From NCBI GenBank assembly GCA_020725025.1, contig DYFV01000034.1, positions 1-51,978 on the forward strand: a stretch of DNA of 51,978 nucleotides. Reading direction: 5' to 3'. Positions 9,267-19,753 of the stretch are shown piece by piece. A program made the position numbers and the translations under genes. Numbering within the stretch: the first letter of the stretch is position 1; each line of letters begins with the position of its first letter. The notes under the pieces are model-generated. The model worked only from the letters and a program-made list of their open reading frames with translations. It was not told the DNA's origin and searched no databases. The DNA is from Azoarcus sp. Lineage in GTDB: Bacteria; Pseudomonadota; Gammaproteobacteria; Burkholderiales; Rhodocyclaceae.

Positions 9267-11129
9267 ATGGAGGGTGGTTTCCGGCAGCTTCCCATCGAAC
9301 GCCACGGTGTGATCGGCGATCGCCGCACCGCGGCGATGGTCGCGGCCGACGGGACGATCCCGTGGTTGTGCCTGCCGGACTACGACGGAGTGCCGCTCCT
9401 GGGCGCCCTGCTCGACGAGCGGCGCGGCGGTTTCTGGCGCATCGCGCCCACGACAGGCGGACTGGGGCGACAGCGTTACCTGGACGATACGGCGACCCTC
9501 GTCACGACATGGCAGCTCGACGCGGGGACGCTCGAGCTCGCCGACGTGATGGTGTGGCCGGACGGCGAGCGCGATGCGAGGCACGACGAACGGCGCGTCG
9601 TCGTCCGACGCCTGCGCTGTGTGCGCGGCAGCGCGGAAGCCCGGATGGCCCTGCAGATCCGTTGGGACTACGATCCCGCGGGGCCGTGGGAGCCGGTGCA
9701 AGGCGGCGCAGTGGCGTTCGCCGGATCCCAGCGAATCGGCGTCTGGTCCAGCGGGCCCATCGAGTGCGGGCCCGACGGCGTCGTTGCCGTCGCACGGCTC
9801 GGCGAAGGGGACGAGGTCTGGTTCGTGCTGGGTGCCGGGCTCGACCCGGGCGCCTTGACGCCGGACGAAGCCGCGGCGGCCGTCGCCGCCACCGAGCGCT
9901 ACTGGAAAGCCTGGCTCGCCGACATCCGCTACACCGGACCACGGCGTTCCTTCGTGCGACGTTCGGCGCTGACCTTCCATCTCCTTAGCTTCGGACCGTC
10001 GGGGGCCGTGGTGGCCGCGCCGACCACGTCGCTCCCCGAGCGGATCGGCGGCGGGCGGAATTACGACTATCGCTACGCCTGGATCCGCGACGCATCGCTC
10101 GCCCTCGCGGTGCTGTCGATGCTCGGCGACACGGCTACGGCCAGGGCGTACATGGACTGGCTCGCGAACCTTCCGCCGGGTCCCCACATGCCACTGCAGG
10201 TGCTCTATCGGATCGACGGCGGAACCGACGTGGCCCAACGCCCGCGCCACGACCTGACCGGCTATCGCGCATCCACGCCGGTCGTCTTCGGAAACCAAGC
10301 GGCGGAACAGAACCAGATCGACAGCCTGGGCTACTTCGCCGAGTGCGCACTGATCTACCTGGAGCAGGGCGGGGCGTGGCGCCCCGAGTACTGGAGGATG
10401 ATCTGCCGCCTCGCCGCGCACGTGGTCGAGCACTGGCGCGAGCCGGGTCACGGCATCTGGGAACTGACGGAACCGGCAATCTATACCAGCAGCGTCGTGA
10501 TGAGCTGGGTCGTGCTCGATCGCGCCATCAGGATCGCCGGAAAGACCGGGTCGCTCCCCGGAGAAGGCTGGCAGGACTGCGCCGAGCAGATCCGCAACGA
10601 CGTACTCGAGCATGGGTGGAGCGCGCCTCTGAGGGCCTTCCGACAGTGCTACGGCGTCGATAGCCTCGACGCCTCGGTGCTGTTGATCCCCGTGATGGGG
10701 ATGCTGCCCGCGGATGATTCGAGAGTCCTCGCCACGGCTGAGCGGATCGAGGAACGGCTGGGCGTCGACGGCTGGATCTACCGTTTCGACGACGATCCGT
10801 CCGGACCCGGTCCGATTCATGACGTCGTCGAATACGAGGGCGCGTTCCTGCCCTGCACTTTCTGGCTGGCGAGCACCTGGGCGAAGGCGGGCCGTCCCGG
10901 GCGGGCCGAGGCGATTCTCGAAAGGGCCGAGCGGGCAGTGGGCGAGCTCGGGCTGTTTCCCGAGGAGGTGGATCCTCGCAGCGGTGCGTTTCTCGGCAAT
11001 TCGCCGCTCCTGTTCAGCCACGCCGAGTATCTGCGCGCCGTCACCGAGACGGGCAAGGCTACCCTCTCGGGCCGCTTGCGGATGATGCCCGGCGAGGCGG
11101 CCAAGTTGATCCACCGGATCACTGGATGA
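9267..11129 (+). CDS. Glycoside hydrolase family 15 (glucoamylase/trehalase-like)
   Basis: A 620-residue GH15 enzyme expected to hydrolyse alpha-glucosidic bonds of glucans or trehalose; the substrate cannot be read from sequence. Family motifs are RTAAMVAADGTIPWLCLPDY at the N-terminus, GGRNYDYRYAWIRDA, GIWEL with the likely catalytic acid, a YTSSVVMSWVVLDRAIR block, and EEVDPRSGAFLGNSPLLFSH containing the second catalytic Glu. No signal peptide is visible, so it is probably cytoplasmic. ATG 9267 has GAGG at a 9-base spacing; ATG 9258, three codons upstream, is an alternative. The following VKOR-like gene starts 16 bases downstream with its own ribosome site, suggesting cotranscription. Confidence 0.9.
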   Translation: MEGGFRQLPIERHGVIGDRRTAAMVAADGTIPWLCLPDYDGVPLLGALLDERRGGFWRIAPTTGGLGRQRYLDDTATLVTTWQLDAGTLELADVMVWPDGERDARHDERRVVVRRLRCVRGSAEARMALQIRWDYDPAGPWEPVQGGAVAFAGSQRIGVWSSGPIECGPDGVVAVARLGEGDEVWFVLGAGLDPGALTPDEAAAAVAATERYWKAWLADIRYTGPRRSFVRRSALTFHLLSFGPSGAVVAAPTTSLPERIGGGRNYDYRYAWIRDASLALAVLSMLGDTATARAYMDWLANLPPGPHMPLQVLYRIDGGTDVAQRPRHDLTGYRASTPVVFGNQAAEQNQIDSLGYFAECALIYLEQGGAWRPEYWRMICRLAAHVVEHWREPGHGIWELTEPAIYTSSVVMSWVVLDRAIRIAGKTGSLPGEGWQDCAEQIRNDVLEHGWSAPLRAFRQCYGVDSLDASVLLIPVMGMLPADDSRVLATAERIEERLGVDGWIYRFDDDPSGPGPIHDVVEYEGAFLPCTFWLASTWAKAGRPGRAEAILERAERAVGELGLFPEEVDPRSGAFLGNSPLLFSHAEYLRAVTETGKATLSGRLRMMPGEAAKLIHRITG

Positions 11130-11145
11130 AGAGAAGGAGGAAAAC

Positions 11146-11697
11146 ATGGCGAACGGAAAATCCCTGCTGCGCGAGACCTTGAGCGGCGACATGCCGCCCC
11201 GCGTGCTGCAGCAGCGAGTGCAGCACGACCAGGGCGACGCCATGCGCCTGCGGCGCGCCACGGTAGTCGTGTCGCTGGCCGGCATCGCCAGCATGGCCAT
11301 CGTCACGCTCTACCAGATCGGGCGCGTCCGGCATCTTCCGGATCCACCGACCCGGCGCCCGCACTTTCACTCCGACAGGGTAAATGCCTCGGAGGAGGCC
11401 TTCGGCTACGGCATGCCCGACGGCCCCATCGCGCTGCTCGCCCACGCGGTCAATCTGGCGGTCGCCGCGGCCGGTCCCCCCGACCGGACGCGGCACAGGC
11501 CGTGGCTACCCCTGCTCGCCGCGGCGCTGGCTGCACCGCAGGCGGCGGTGGCAGCGAAGTATCTCTTCTACCAGATGCCCAAGGTCGACAAGGCTTGGTG
11601 TCCCTATTGCGGGGTCGATGCGCTCACGCACTTCGGGACACTGGGACTGGTGCTCCCCGAGGCGGTCTGGGTCTTGCGCGCGCTGCGCGATCGCTAG
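11146..11697 (+). CDS. VKOR-like (vitamin K epoxide reductase family) membrane protein
   Basis: A 183-residue inner-membrane protein with about four hydrophobic segments (near 40-60, 94-112, 120-138, 155-175) and a WCPYC redox motif close to the third segment. This suits the VKOR/DsbB-like quinone-linked disulfide-generating family. The second Cys pair of full VKOR enzymes is not evident, so it may be a divergent or partial member. A strong AAGGAGG precedes ATG 11146. It sits in a tight plus-strand run with the alpha/beta hydrolase and deiodinase-like redoxin genes, a context pointing to redox chemistry. Confidence 0.6.
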   Translation: MANGKSLLRETLSGDMPPRVLQQRVQHDQGDAMRLRRATVVVSLAGIASMAIVTLYQIGRVRHLPDPPTRRPHFHSDRVNASEEAFGYGMPDGPIALLAHAVNLAVAAAGPPDRTRHRPWLPLLAAALAAPQAAVAAKYLFYQMPKVDKAWCPYCGVDALTHFGTLGLVLPEAVWVLRALRDR

Positions 11698-11706
11698 GAG
11701 CGGAGC

Positions 11707-12549
11707 ATGGCGACCCGTTGGACCGACGTGGGCGGCATACGGATGGCGTGGGTGGAGGAGGGCGAGGGCTTTCCCGTCGTGCTCGTTCACGGCATTCCGA
11801 CCTCGCCGTCCTTGTGGCGCCGCGTGCTGCCGCGGCTGGGCGGCGCACGCTGCCTTGCCTGGGAGATGGTCGGCTACGGCGGCTCCCACGCCCGTGGGCG
11901 GGACCGTGACATCTCGGTGGCGAAACAGGCCGACTATCTCGCGGCGTTTCTGGACTCGCTGGGTATCTCGCGGGCTGTGCTGGCCGGACACGATCTGGGC
12001 GGGGGCGTGGCTCAGATCCTCGCGGTGCGCCGGCCGGAGCTCTGCGCAGGGCTGGTGCTCACCAACGCCATCGGCTACGACTCGTGGCCCATCCCGAGCG
12101 TGAAGGCGATGCGTGCGGCAGGCGACGTGATCCGCCGCCTTCCGCCGGCGGCGCTCAAGCCGATGCTGTCGGTGCTCTTCGTACGCGGGCACGAGACCCT
12201 GGCTGCAGCCGCCGAGGCGATGCGCAGGCACTGGCCCCACTATGCGGGCGAGGACGGTCCGGCGGCGCTGGTGCGGCAGATCGATGCGCTCCGCGTGGAG
12301 GACACGCTAGCGGTTGCCGACGACCTGAAGCGGCTGCGCGTCCCGGCGCGGATCGTCTGGGGTGCTGCCGACCGCTTCCAGAAGGTCGAGTACGGCGAGC
12401 GCTTCGCGCGCGACCTCGCGGCTCCGTTGCACCGCATTCCGAGCGGAAAACACTTCACGCCCGAGGACCATCCCCAAGCGGTCGCCGACGCGATCCAGGC
12501 GGTGCTGGAGGTCGTCGGCGATCGACCTTCGACAGGAGTTCATGCATGA
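11707..12549 (+). CDS. Alpha/beta-fold hydrolase
   Basis: A 280-residue alpha/beta hydrolase. The oxyanion-hole strand is VLVHGIPTSPSLW and the nucleophile elbow is AGHDLGGGVAQ. Its Asp nucleophile resembles haloalkane dehalogenases and epoxide hydrolases rather than Ser esterases. A late Asp (WGAADRFQ) and a His (SGKHFTPEDHP) complete a plausible triad. No signal peptide is seen. GGAG precedes ATG 11707. The stop overlaps the start of the next gene by 4 bases, implying translational coupling. Substrate is unknown; dehalogenase-like chemistry is only a possibility from the Asp nucleophile. Confidence 0.82.
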   Translation: MATRWTDVGGIRMAWVEEGEGFPVVLVHGIPTSPSLWRRVLPRLGGARCLAWEMVGYGGSHARGRDRDISVAKQADYLAAFLDSLGISRAVLAGHDLGGGVAQILAVRRPELCAGLVLTNAIGYDSWPIPSVKAMRAAGDVIRRLPPAALKPMLSVLFVRGHETLAAAAEAMRRHWPHYAGEDGPAALVRQIDALRVEDTLAVADDLKRLRVPARIVWGAADRFQKVEYGERFARDLAAPLHRIPSGKHFTPEDHPQAVADAIQAVLEVVGDRPSTGVHA

Positions 12550-13367
12550 AAGCCGCCACCGAATACCTTTACGATCACGTCACCCCGAAAGTGCTCATGG
12601 AAGACATGGCCTTCGGCGAGGATGCTCCCCGGCCGGGGGACCGCCTCCCGGAGTTCGACCTGCCTTCGGTCGACGGCGAACACGTGCGCAGCGCCGACCT
12701 GGTGGGCAAGCGGCCGGTGCTGCTCGTCACCGGCTCGTATTCGTGCCCCATGACGGCGAGTTCCGACCCCTTGCTAAAGGAGCTCTACGAGGAGTTCAGG
12801 TCGGACATCGACTTCGTGATGGTGCACGTGCGCGAGGCGCATCCAGGCGAGCGTCGCGAACAGCCACGCAGCATGGAGGAAAAGATCGAGCACGCCCGGG
12901 CCCTCAAGGCGCGCGACCAGTTGCCATGGCCGATCGCCGTCGACGAGCCCGACGGACGGTTGCACCGCGCGCTCGACGAAAAGCCCAACGCCGTCTGGCT
13001 CGCCGATCGCAACGGGTTCATCGTGTACCGGGGCCTCTGGGCCGGCGACGAAACGAGTCTGGCCCAGGCGCTGCATAGCGTCGCGCGCGGCGAGTTGCCG
13101 AAGCGCCAGGAGAGCGTGCGCCGCGTCGGGCCGATGGCCATGGGCCTGGGCAAGATGCGCGAGATGACACGCGAGTCCGGCCCGCGGGCGCAGCGCGACC
13201 TGTGGCGCTCCGCACCGCCGATGGCCGCCGTCGCGTGGCTGGCGGACCTCTATCGGCCCTTGCCGCCCAAGTGGCGCACCTTCGCCGCGCTGGCGACGAT
13301 CGGTGTGGCCATCGCGGCGCTCACCTCTGGGAGGGGCGGGAGGGCGACGCGAACGCGGCGCGACTAG
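12546..13367 (+). CDS. Deiodinase-family thioredoxin-fold protein
   Basis: A 273-residue thioredoxin-fold protein. The core starts with [18 protein letters not shown] and has the active site [19 protein letters not shown], then [13 protein letters not shown]. The [10 protein letters not shown] and REAHPGE blocks are characteristic of the iodothyronine deiodinase/redoxin family. The reactive position is an ordinary Cys (TGC), not selenocysteine. The C-terminal about 75 residues hold a possible membrane segment near [23 protein letters not shown] 12546 overlaps the hydrolase stop. The 3' end overlaps convergent merR by 4 bases. Bacterial members are not proven deiodinases, so a general thiol-redox role is as likely. 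Confidence 0.75.
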   Translation: MKAATEYLYDHVTPKVLMEDMAFGEDAPRPGDRLPEFDLPSVDGEHVRSADLVGKRPVLLVTGSYSCPMTASSDPLLKELYEEFRSDIDFVMVHVREAHPGERREQPRSMEEKIEHARALKARDQLPWPIAVDEPDGRLHRALDEKPNAVWLADRNGFIVYRGLWAGDETSLAQALHSVARGELPKRQESVRRVGPMAMGLGKMREMTRESGPRAQRDLWRSAPPMAAVAWLADLYRPLPPKWRTFAALATIGVAIAALTSGRGGRATRTRRD

Positions 13368-13765
13368 GCGTGCAGGGCGGCGATCAGCGGGCAGGACACG
13401 TTGCCCCGCTGCGCCTCGCATGCGGCGACGAGCCTCGACAAGGCCGCCTCCATCCGCTGGAGGTCGGTCAGGCGCGCGCGCACATCGGCCAGACGCAGGG
13501 CGGCCAGTTCCGCCGCCTCGCTGCAATGGGCGCCGTCGTCTAGCCGCAGGAGCTGCCCGATCTCGTCCAGGTTGAATCCGAGCCGCTGCGCCGACTTCAC
13601 GAACTGCAGGCGCGCCACGTCGCGGCTGCCGTAGCGGCGGATGCCGCCGGGCGGGCGCTGCGGAATGGGCAGCAGACCCTTGTGCTGATAGAAGCGAATG
13701 GTTTCGACGTGGACGCCGGTTGCCGTGGCGAGGGCGCCGATGGTGAGGCCGGATTCGTCGTCCAT
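13364..13765 (-). CDS. merR: Mercury-responsive MerR transcriptional regulator
   Basis: A 133-residue MerR regulator that represses the mer promoter without Hg(II) and activates it when mercury binds. The winged helix is [23 protein letters not shown], split as [14 protein letters not shown] and TIRFYQHKG. The dimerisation helix follows, and all three Hg-binding cysteines expected from Tn501 MerR are present: DGAHCSEA, the Cys of VAACEAQ, and RGNVSCPLI. The extra non-ligand Cys of Tn501 is Ala here. It is divergent from merTPA across a 72-base gap with a textbook operator. Its stop overlaps the stop of the convergent redoxin gene. Confidence 0.96.
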   Translation of the reverse strand: MDDESGLTIGALATATGVHVETIRFYQHKGLLPIPQRPPGGIRRYGSRDVARLQFVKSAQRLGFNLDEIGQLLRLDDGAHCSEAAELAALRLADVRARLTDLQRMEAALSRLVAACEAQRGNVSCPLIAALHA

Positions 13766-13770
13766 GGCGC

Positions 13771-13801
13771 TTGACTCCGTAGTCGACTACGGAAGTAACG
13801 T
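13771..13801 (+). promoter_or_regulatory. MerR-controlled mer promoter/operator
   Basis: The -35 TTGACT (13771-13776) and -10 TAACGT (13796-13801) are separated by 19 bases, the over-long spacer typical of MerR-activated promoters. The spacer holds an 18-bp perfect palindrome TCCGTAGTCGACTACGGA (13776-13793), the MerR dimer site. The promoter faces merTPA; merR starts 5 bases away on the opposite strand. Confidence 0.95.
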
Positions 13802-13837
13802 TAGCGCATCGAGTTCCGACAGGGAAGGAAGACGCCG

Positions 13838-14188
13838 ATGCCGCAAGCCAAGGACGGTCGTGGCGCGCTGGCCGCAGGGGGGCTCGCAGCCATCCTCGCA
13901 TCGACCTGCTGCCTGGGCCCCCTCGTGCTGGTCGCGCTCGGTTTCTCGGGCGCCTGGATCGGCAATGTGACGGTCCTGGAACCGTACCGGCCGCTCTTCA
14001 TCGGTGCGGCGCTCGTCGCCCTGTTCCTCGCATGGCGCCGCATCTTCCGTACGGTGCAAGCTTGCGGGCCGGGCGACGTATGCGCCGTGCCCCAGGTGCG
14101 GACGGCCTACAAGGCGATCTTCTGGATCGTGGCCGCCCTGGTCCTGGTTGCCCTCGCGTTTCCCTACGTCCTGCCACTGTTCTACTGA
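13838..14188 (+). CDS. merT: Mercuric ion transporter MerT
   Basis: A 116-residue inner-membrane protein with three predicted transmembrane helices. It carries the vicinal Cys pair STCCLGPLVLV in the first helix and a second Cys pair in the loop (ACGPGDVCAV), the standard MerT route for Hg(II) handed over by MerP. AGGGAAGG lies upstream of ATG 13838. It is the first gene of the divergent mer operon, with merP 11 bases downstream. Confidence 0.95.
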   Translation: MPQAKDGRGALAAGGLAAILASTCCLGPLVLVALGFSGAWIGNVTVLEPYRPLFIGAALVALFLAWRRIFRTVQACGPGDVCAVPQVRTAYKAIFWIVAALVLVALAFPYVLPLFY

Positions 14189-14199
14189 AGGCGATCGTC

Positions 14200-16135
<1,936 letters not shown>

Positions 16136-16221
16136 CCGGACGGGAGCGAGGATTGCTCCGAAACGGGTGATCTCCGGCCGCCGGGGGGAAACCATCGGGG
16201 AGAAGGGTAAGGAGCGGCACC

Positions 16222-17028
16222 ATGTCCGATCGATCGCTGAGAGGTCAACGCGCGCTCGTCACCGGTGCCAGCTCGGGCATCGGTGAGGCGATCGCGCGCG
16301 CCTTCGCCGACGCCGGCGCGTCGGTTCTGGTCAATTACCGTAGCGGGAGGGACGATGCCGAGCGGATCGTCCGCGAAATCCGGGAGAAGGGCGGGCGCGG
16401 CGTGCCCGTTCATGCCGACGTGTCGAAGCCGGAGGGCTGCCGGCGCCTGTTCGACGCCGTCCAGCAGGAACTGGGCGGAATCGACATCGTCGTCGCGAAC
16501 GCCGGCATCCAGCGCGACGCCGCCTTCACCGATCTCACGCTCGAAGATTGGCGCCAAGTCATCGACGTCAATCTCACCGGTCAATTCCTGTGCGCGCAGG
16601 AGGCGGTGCGCTGCTTCCGCCGACAAGGGCTCGACACCGCGCGCTCGCGCGCGCTGGGAAAGATCGTCTTCACCAGTTCCGTGCATCAGGCGATCCCGTG
16701 GGCCGGGCATTCCAACTACGCCAGTGCCAAGGGCGGGCTCAAGCTGCTCATGGAGACCATGGCACAGGAGCTGGCGTCGGAAAAGATACGGGTCAACGCC
16801 ATCGCGCCGGGTGCGATCAAGACGGCAATCAATCGCGAGGCGTGGGAGTCCGAGGCTGGGAGGAAGCGGCTTCTCGAGCTGATTCCCTACGGTCGCATCG
16901 GCGAGCCCGAAGACGTCGCCAAGGTCGCGGTGTGGCTGGCGTCGGACGACTCCGATTACGTAGTCGGAACGACCATGTTCGTCGACGGCGGCATGACCCT
17001 TTACCCGGCCTTTCGCGAAGGGGGCTGA
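16222..17028 (+). CDS. SDR-family oxidoreductase, glucose 1-dehydrogenase-like
   Basis: A 268-residue classical short-chain dehydrogenase. It has the cofactor motif TGASSGIGEA, NAG (VVANAG) and the catalytic set SS..., YASAK (Tyr and Lys). The C-terminus VDGGMTLYPAF strongly resembles glucose 1-dehydrogenases, which oxidise glucose to gluconolactone with NAD(P). The start follows an AAGGAG ribosome site. With the GH15 gene 5 kb upstream, a glucose-releasing and glucose-oxidising pair is conceivable, but the mer operon sits between them. Substrate specificity is inferred from overall resemblance only. Confidence 0.85.
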   Translation: MSDRSLRGQRALVTGASSGIGEAIARAFADAGASVLVNYRSGRDDAERIVREIREKGGRGVPVHADVSKPEGCRRLFDAVQQELGGIDIVVANAGIQRDAAFTDLTLEDWRQVIDVNLTGQFLCAQEAVRCFRRQGLDTARSRALGKIVFTSSVHQAIPWAGHSNYASAKGGLKLLMETMAQELASEKIRVNAIAPGAIKTAINREAWESEAGRKRLLELIPYGRIGEPEDVAKVAVWLASDDSDYVVGTTMFVDGGMTLYPAFREGG

Positions 17029-17131
17029 GCCGACACTCCGGCCCCAGCGGCGCATCGCCACGGCGCAGGTCGCACGAAGCGGGGCCTCGCGGCCACCCCG
17101 GATGCCGTGGGCGAGCAGAATGGAGAGAAAT

Positions 17132-18481
17132 ATGGCGAAGCGATACAGACTCGTGGTCGTCGGGACCGGGACAGCGGCGACCGTGGCCGCGATGCGTGTG
17201 CGCGCGGCCGGCTGGAGCGTCGCGGTCTTAGACTTTCGGCCCTTCGGTGGCACCTGCTCACTGCGTGGCTGCGATCCCAAGAAGGTACTGGTCGGCGCCT
17301 CGAGTGCGGCCGATCATGCCCGGCGTATGCAGGGCCGCGGCATCGCGGGCGAGACCCGGATCGACTGGCCCGGTCTGATGGCCTTCAAGCGCGGCTTCAC
17401 ACGGCCTGTCCCGGAGACCAGGCGGCGGCGCTACGCTGAGCAGGGCATCGACGCCTACGACGGGTGCGCGCGGTTCACCGGATGCAACACTATCGCCCTG
17501 GAGGACGGCGACACGCTGGAGGCCGAGCGCATCCTGATCGCGGCCGGGGCAGAGCCGGTCGGACTCGGCATTCCGGGCGAGGAGCATCTGCTGACCAGCG
17601 AGGCGTTCCTCGAGCTGGAAACGCTGCCGCCGAGCCTTGTGCTTGTCGGGGGCGGCTACATCGCGGCGGAGTTCTCGCACATCGCCGCGCGGGCGGGCGC
17701 ACAGGTCACCATCCTTCAGCGCGGCGAGCGTATGCTCAAGCACTTCGATCCGGACCTGGTGGACTGGCTGACAGCACGGTTTGGCGACCTTGGCATCGTG
17801 GTGCAGACCGGCACGCAGGTCGAGGCGATCGAGCGGACCGGGAAGGGCTTTCGCGTGCATGCCCGCAGCGGGGAAACCGCTCTCCGGTTCGAGGCGGACA
17901 CGGTGGTCCATGCCGCGGGGCGTGCACCGGCACTCCATGCGCTGGATCTCGGCAAAGCGGGCGTGGCATACCGGGATGGCCGGCTCGAGCTCAACGATTA
18001 CCTGCAAAGCGTCTCCAATCCGGCAGTGTACGCCGCCGGCGATGCCGCCCGGGCGGGACCACCTCTGACGCCCGTCGCGAGCCATGACGGCGAGGTCGTC
18101 GCGGCGAACCTGCTCGAGGGCAACCACCGCAAGCCCGACTATGCCGGCGTCCCCAGCGTCGCTTTCACGATTCCGCCCATCGCGGCCGTGGGCCTGAGCG
18201 AAGCGCAGGCTCGGCACCGCGGCCTCACCGTTCGGAGCCATTGTCGGCAAGGCCCGGATTGGTTCACCGCGCGCCAGGCCGCGGAACCGATCTACGGTTT
18301 CAAAGTACTGGTGGATGAGGCGTCCGACCGAATCGTGGGGGCTCACCTCGTCGGGCCGCATGCGGAGGAGGTGATCAACCTCTTCGCGCTGGCGATACGT
18401 CACGGCCTCGGCGCCGACCAACTGAAGAGCACGATCTTCGCGTACCCGACTGCCTCTTCCGACGTGAAGTACATGCTGTAG
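17132..18481 (+). CDS. Class I pyridine nucleotide-disulfide oxidoreductase (glutathione reductase-like)
   Basis: A 449-residue FAD/NAD(P) flavoprotein. It contains VVVGTGTAATVAAM (FAD), the redox-active disulfide GGTCSLRGCDPKK, VLVGGGYIAAEFSH (NAD(P)), YAAGDAAR and the dimerisation domain. The usual C-terminal His-Glu active-site pair of glutathione or lipoamide reductases is replaced by YPTASSDVKYML, which suggests a different disulfide or metal substrate. It is not MerA, since no C-terminal Cys pair is present. ATG 17132 has GGAGAG just upstream and is preferred to ATG 17102. It follows the SDR gene in the same direction. Confidence 0.88.
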   Translation: MAKRYRLVVVGTGTAATVAAMRVRAAGWSVAVLDFRPFGGTCSLRGCDPKKVLVGASSAADHARRMQGRGIAGETRIDWPGLMAFKRGFTRPVPETRRRRYAEQGIDAYDGCARFTGCNTIALEDGDTLEAERILIAAGAEPVGLGIPGEEHLLTSEAFLELETLPPSLVLVGGGYIAAEFSHIAARAGAQVTILQRGERMLKHFDPDLVDWLTARFGDLGIVVQTGTQVEAIERTGKGFRVHARSGETALRFEADTVVHAAGRAPALHALDLGKAGVAYRDGRLELNDYLQSVSNPAVYAAGDAARAGPPLTPVASHDGEVVAANLLEGNHRKPDYAGVPSVAFTIPPIAAVGLSEAQARHRGLTVRSHCRQGPDWFTARQAAEPIYGFKVLVDEASDRIVGAHLVGPHAEEVINLFALAIRHGLGADQLKSTIFAYPTASSDVKYML

Positions 18482-18560
18482 GGGTGCCGGGGCAACCCCG
18501 GTCCGGCGCGGTTCCTCCCATTTCCGCGACGGACCGGAGCTTGTTGCCCGAGGCGAGGTG

Positions 18561-19049
18561 CTACTCCGGCCTACGCAGCGCTACATAGGCGCCCGCTGCC
18601 GCCAGACCGAAGATCATGTGCGCCACCGCGCTCACCCAGCCGCGTGCCTCGGCGAACCAGGGAAACGCCGCCGCTGCGATCGGGTAGAAGTTGATGAGGT
18701 AGATGGCAAAGCCGATCACGATGCCCGCCACCGAGGCGAGACCCGTTCGCAGGCGATGCACGATCCAGCCGATCACCAGGCCGTAGACCAGCGCCAGCGG
18801 GAAGTGGATCAGCATCGCCACCATCACGATCCCGAAATCGAAGTCGGCCGGCGGGGGCAACACGTCTCTGCCCATAGCCATGGCCGCCATCATGCGCGGC
18901 GGACCCCACGGGCTTTGCCCCTGGAACAGGGCGACCATCAACATTTCCACAACGAGGAATACGACGCCGGCGATCAGGCCGGCCCACGCCGCGGCCCGCC
19001 AGTCGGTGCCTGCGTGAATCAAGTAGCGATCATATGCGTGTGTAGCCAT
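18561..19049 (-). CDS. Four-TM integral membrane protein of unknown function
   Basis: A 162-residue inner-membrane protein with about four hydrophobic helices (22-42, 74-95, 104-124, 138-156). The loop between the first two helices, MMAAMAMGRDVLPPPADF, is Met/Pro-rich. A textbook AAAGGAGGA before ATG 19049 sets the start and excludes the much longer upstream-open frame. It is the last minus-strand gene after the cytochrome c and iodate reductase-like operon, about 340 bases further on, so it may be a separate transcript. I recognise no function. Confidence 0.7.
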   Translation of the reverse strand: MATHAYDRYLIHAGTDWRAAAWAGLIAGVVFLVVEMLMVALFQGQSPWGPPRMMAAMAMGRDVLPPPADFDFGIVMVAMLIHFPLALVYGLVIGWIVHRLRTGLASVAGIVIGFAIYLINFYPIAAAAFPWFAEARGWVSAVAHMIFGLAAAGAYVALRRPE

Positions 19050-19387
19050 GAACGGTCCTCCTTTTCGGTCCTTCCCCTTTCTCGTCAGACCGTTCCGCAT
19101 TTTTCGTGTTTCAGCTTTATCTTTTCCGCGGCGTGTAAGGATGAGCGGGGTATTGCGACTAACCCCCTCGATGGGCGGGTCGGCGGCCTGGCTTGCCGTG
19201 GCCGCCCATTCTGCGAACATGACCGCCGCGAGGAGGACGAAATTGTTGCCGAGGGACCGCGTCAGGAACGTTCCCGGTACGCTTGTTCGTTGTCGGTGAA
19301 GCGCAGCGGTGCGGGCGCGCTGCTCAAGAAAAAGTGCGCGGCTTTCGCCGCGCCACAACGGGGAGGGGAAACGTGAGACGCTCCTGA
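19050..19387. other. Intergenic, no gene seen
   Basis: A gap of about 340 bases lies between the cytochrome c gene and the four-TM protein gene. The minus-strand frame is open and includes a short hydrophobic stretch (NNFVLLAAVMFAEWAATA), but no ribosome site or family match supports a gene. It likely carries the promoter for the four-TM gene. Confidence 0.45.
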
Positions 19388-19702
19388 TCAGCGGAGCGTC
19401 AGGATGTATTTGACGAGGGTGCGCGCATCCTCGTCCTTGATCGTGGCGTTGGGCGGCATCGGGATCGCCCCCCAGTTGCCTTTGCCGCCTTTCTTGACCG
19501 CGGTGGCGAGTTGCTCCTCGGCGCCCGCGACGCCGGCGTACTTCTTGCCGATGTCCTGCCACGACGGACCCACCAGCTTCTTGTCGATCGCGTGGCAGGC
19601 GAGGCAGTTGCTCTTCTTCGCCAGATCCATGACGGCCGCGTCCGAGGCGTGCAGCGGGAGGGAAACCGCGGCCAGCAGGGCCGCGCCGGTGATCAGCTTC
19701 AT
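19388..19702 (-). CDS. Class I cytochrome c (c551/c552 type)
   Basis: A 104-residue periplasmic monohaem cytochrome. It has a signal peptide to about residue 20, the haem site CLACH (33-37) and a late Met ligand in AIPMPPNATI. This small-cytochrome fold commonly shuttles electrons between a bc1-type complex and periplasmic reductases or oxidases. It lies 51 bases downstream of the molybdoenzyme gene on the same strand, with GGAGTCC before the ATG. The natural inference is that it is the electron carrier for that enzyme, as c-type cytochromes are for arsenite-oxidase relatives. Confidence 0.92.
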   Translation of the reverse strand: MKLITGAALLAAVSLPLHASDAAVMDLAKKSNCLACHAIDKKLVGPSWQDIGKKYAGVAGAEEQLATAVKKGGKGNWGAIPMPPNATIKDEDARTLVKYILTLR

Positions 19703-19753
19703 ATAGGACTCCAGGTAAATGGCAGCGGCGCGATGTGCGCCGCTACCGACAGG

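Noticed and set aside
7881..11306. A 1141-codon open frame on the minus strand
   Set aside because: It lies opposite the SdiA-regulated-type and GH15 genes, whose plus-strand products show clear families. The antisense product is Arg/His/Gly-rich without domains, a normal artefact of high-GC codon bias.
12546..13367. Selenocysteine (UGA) at the active site of the deiodinase-like protein
   Set aside because: The active-site codon is TGC, so it is an ordinary Cys; no recoding is needed.
17132..18481. A second mercuric reductase
   Set aside because: It has the flavin disulfide-reductase fold but lacks the C-terminal Cys pair and mercury motifs. It also lacks the His-Glu pair of glutathione reductase, so it was left as a generic disulfide oxidoreductase.
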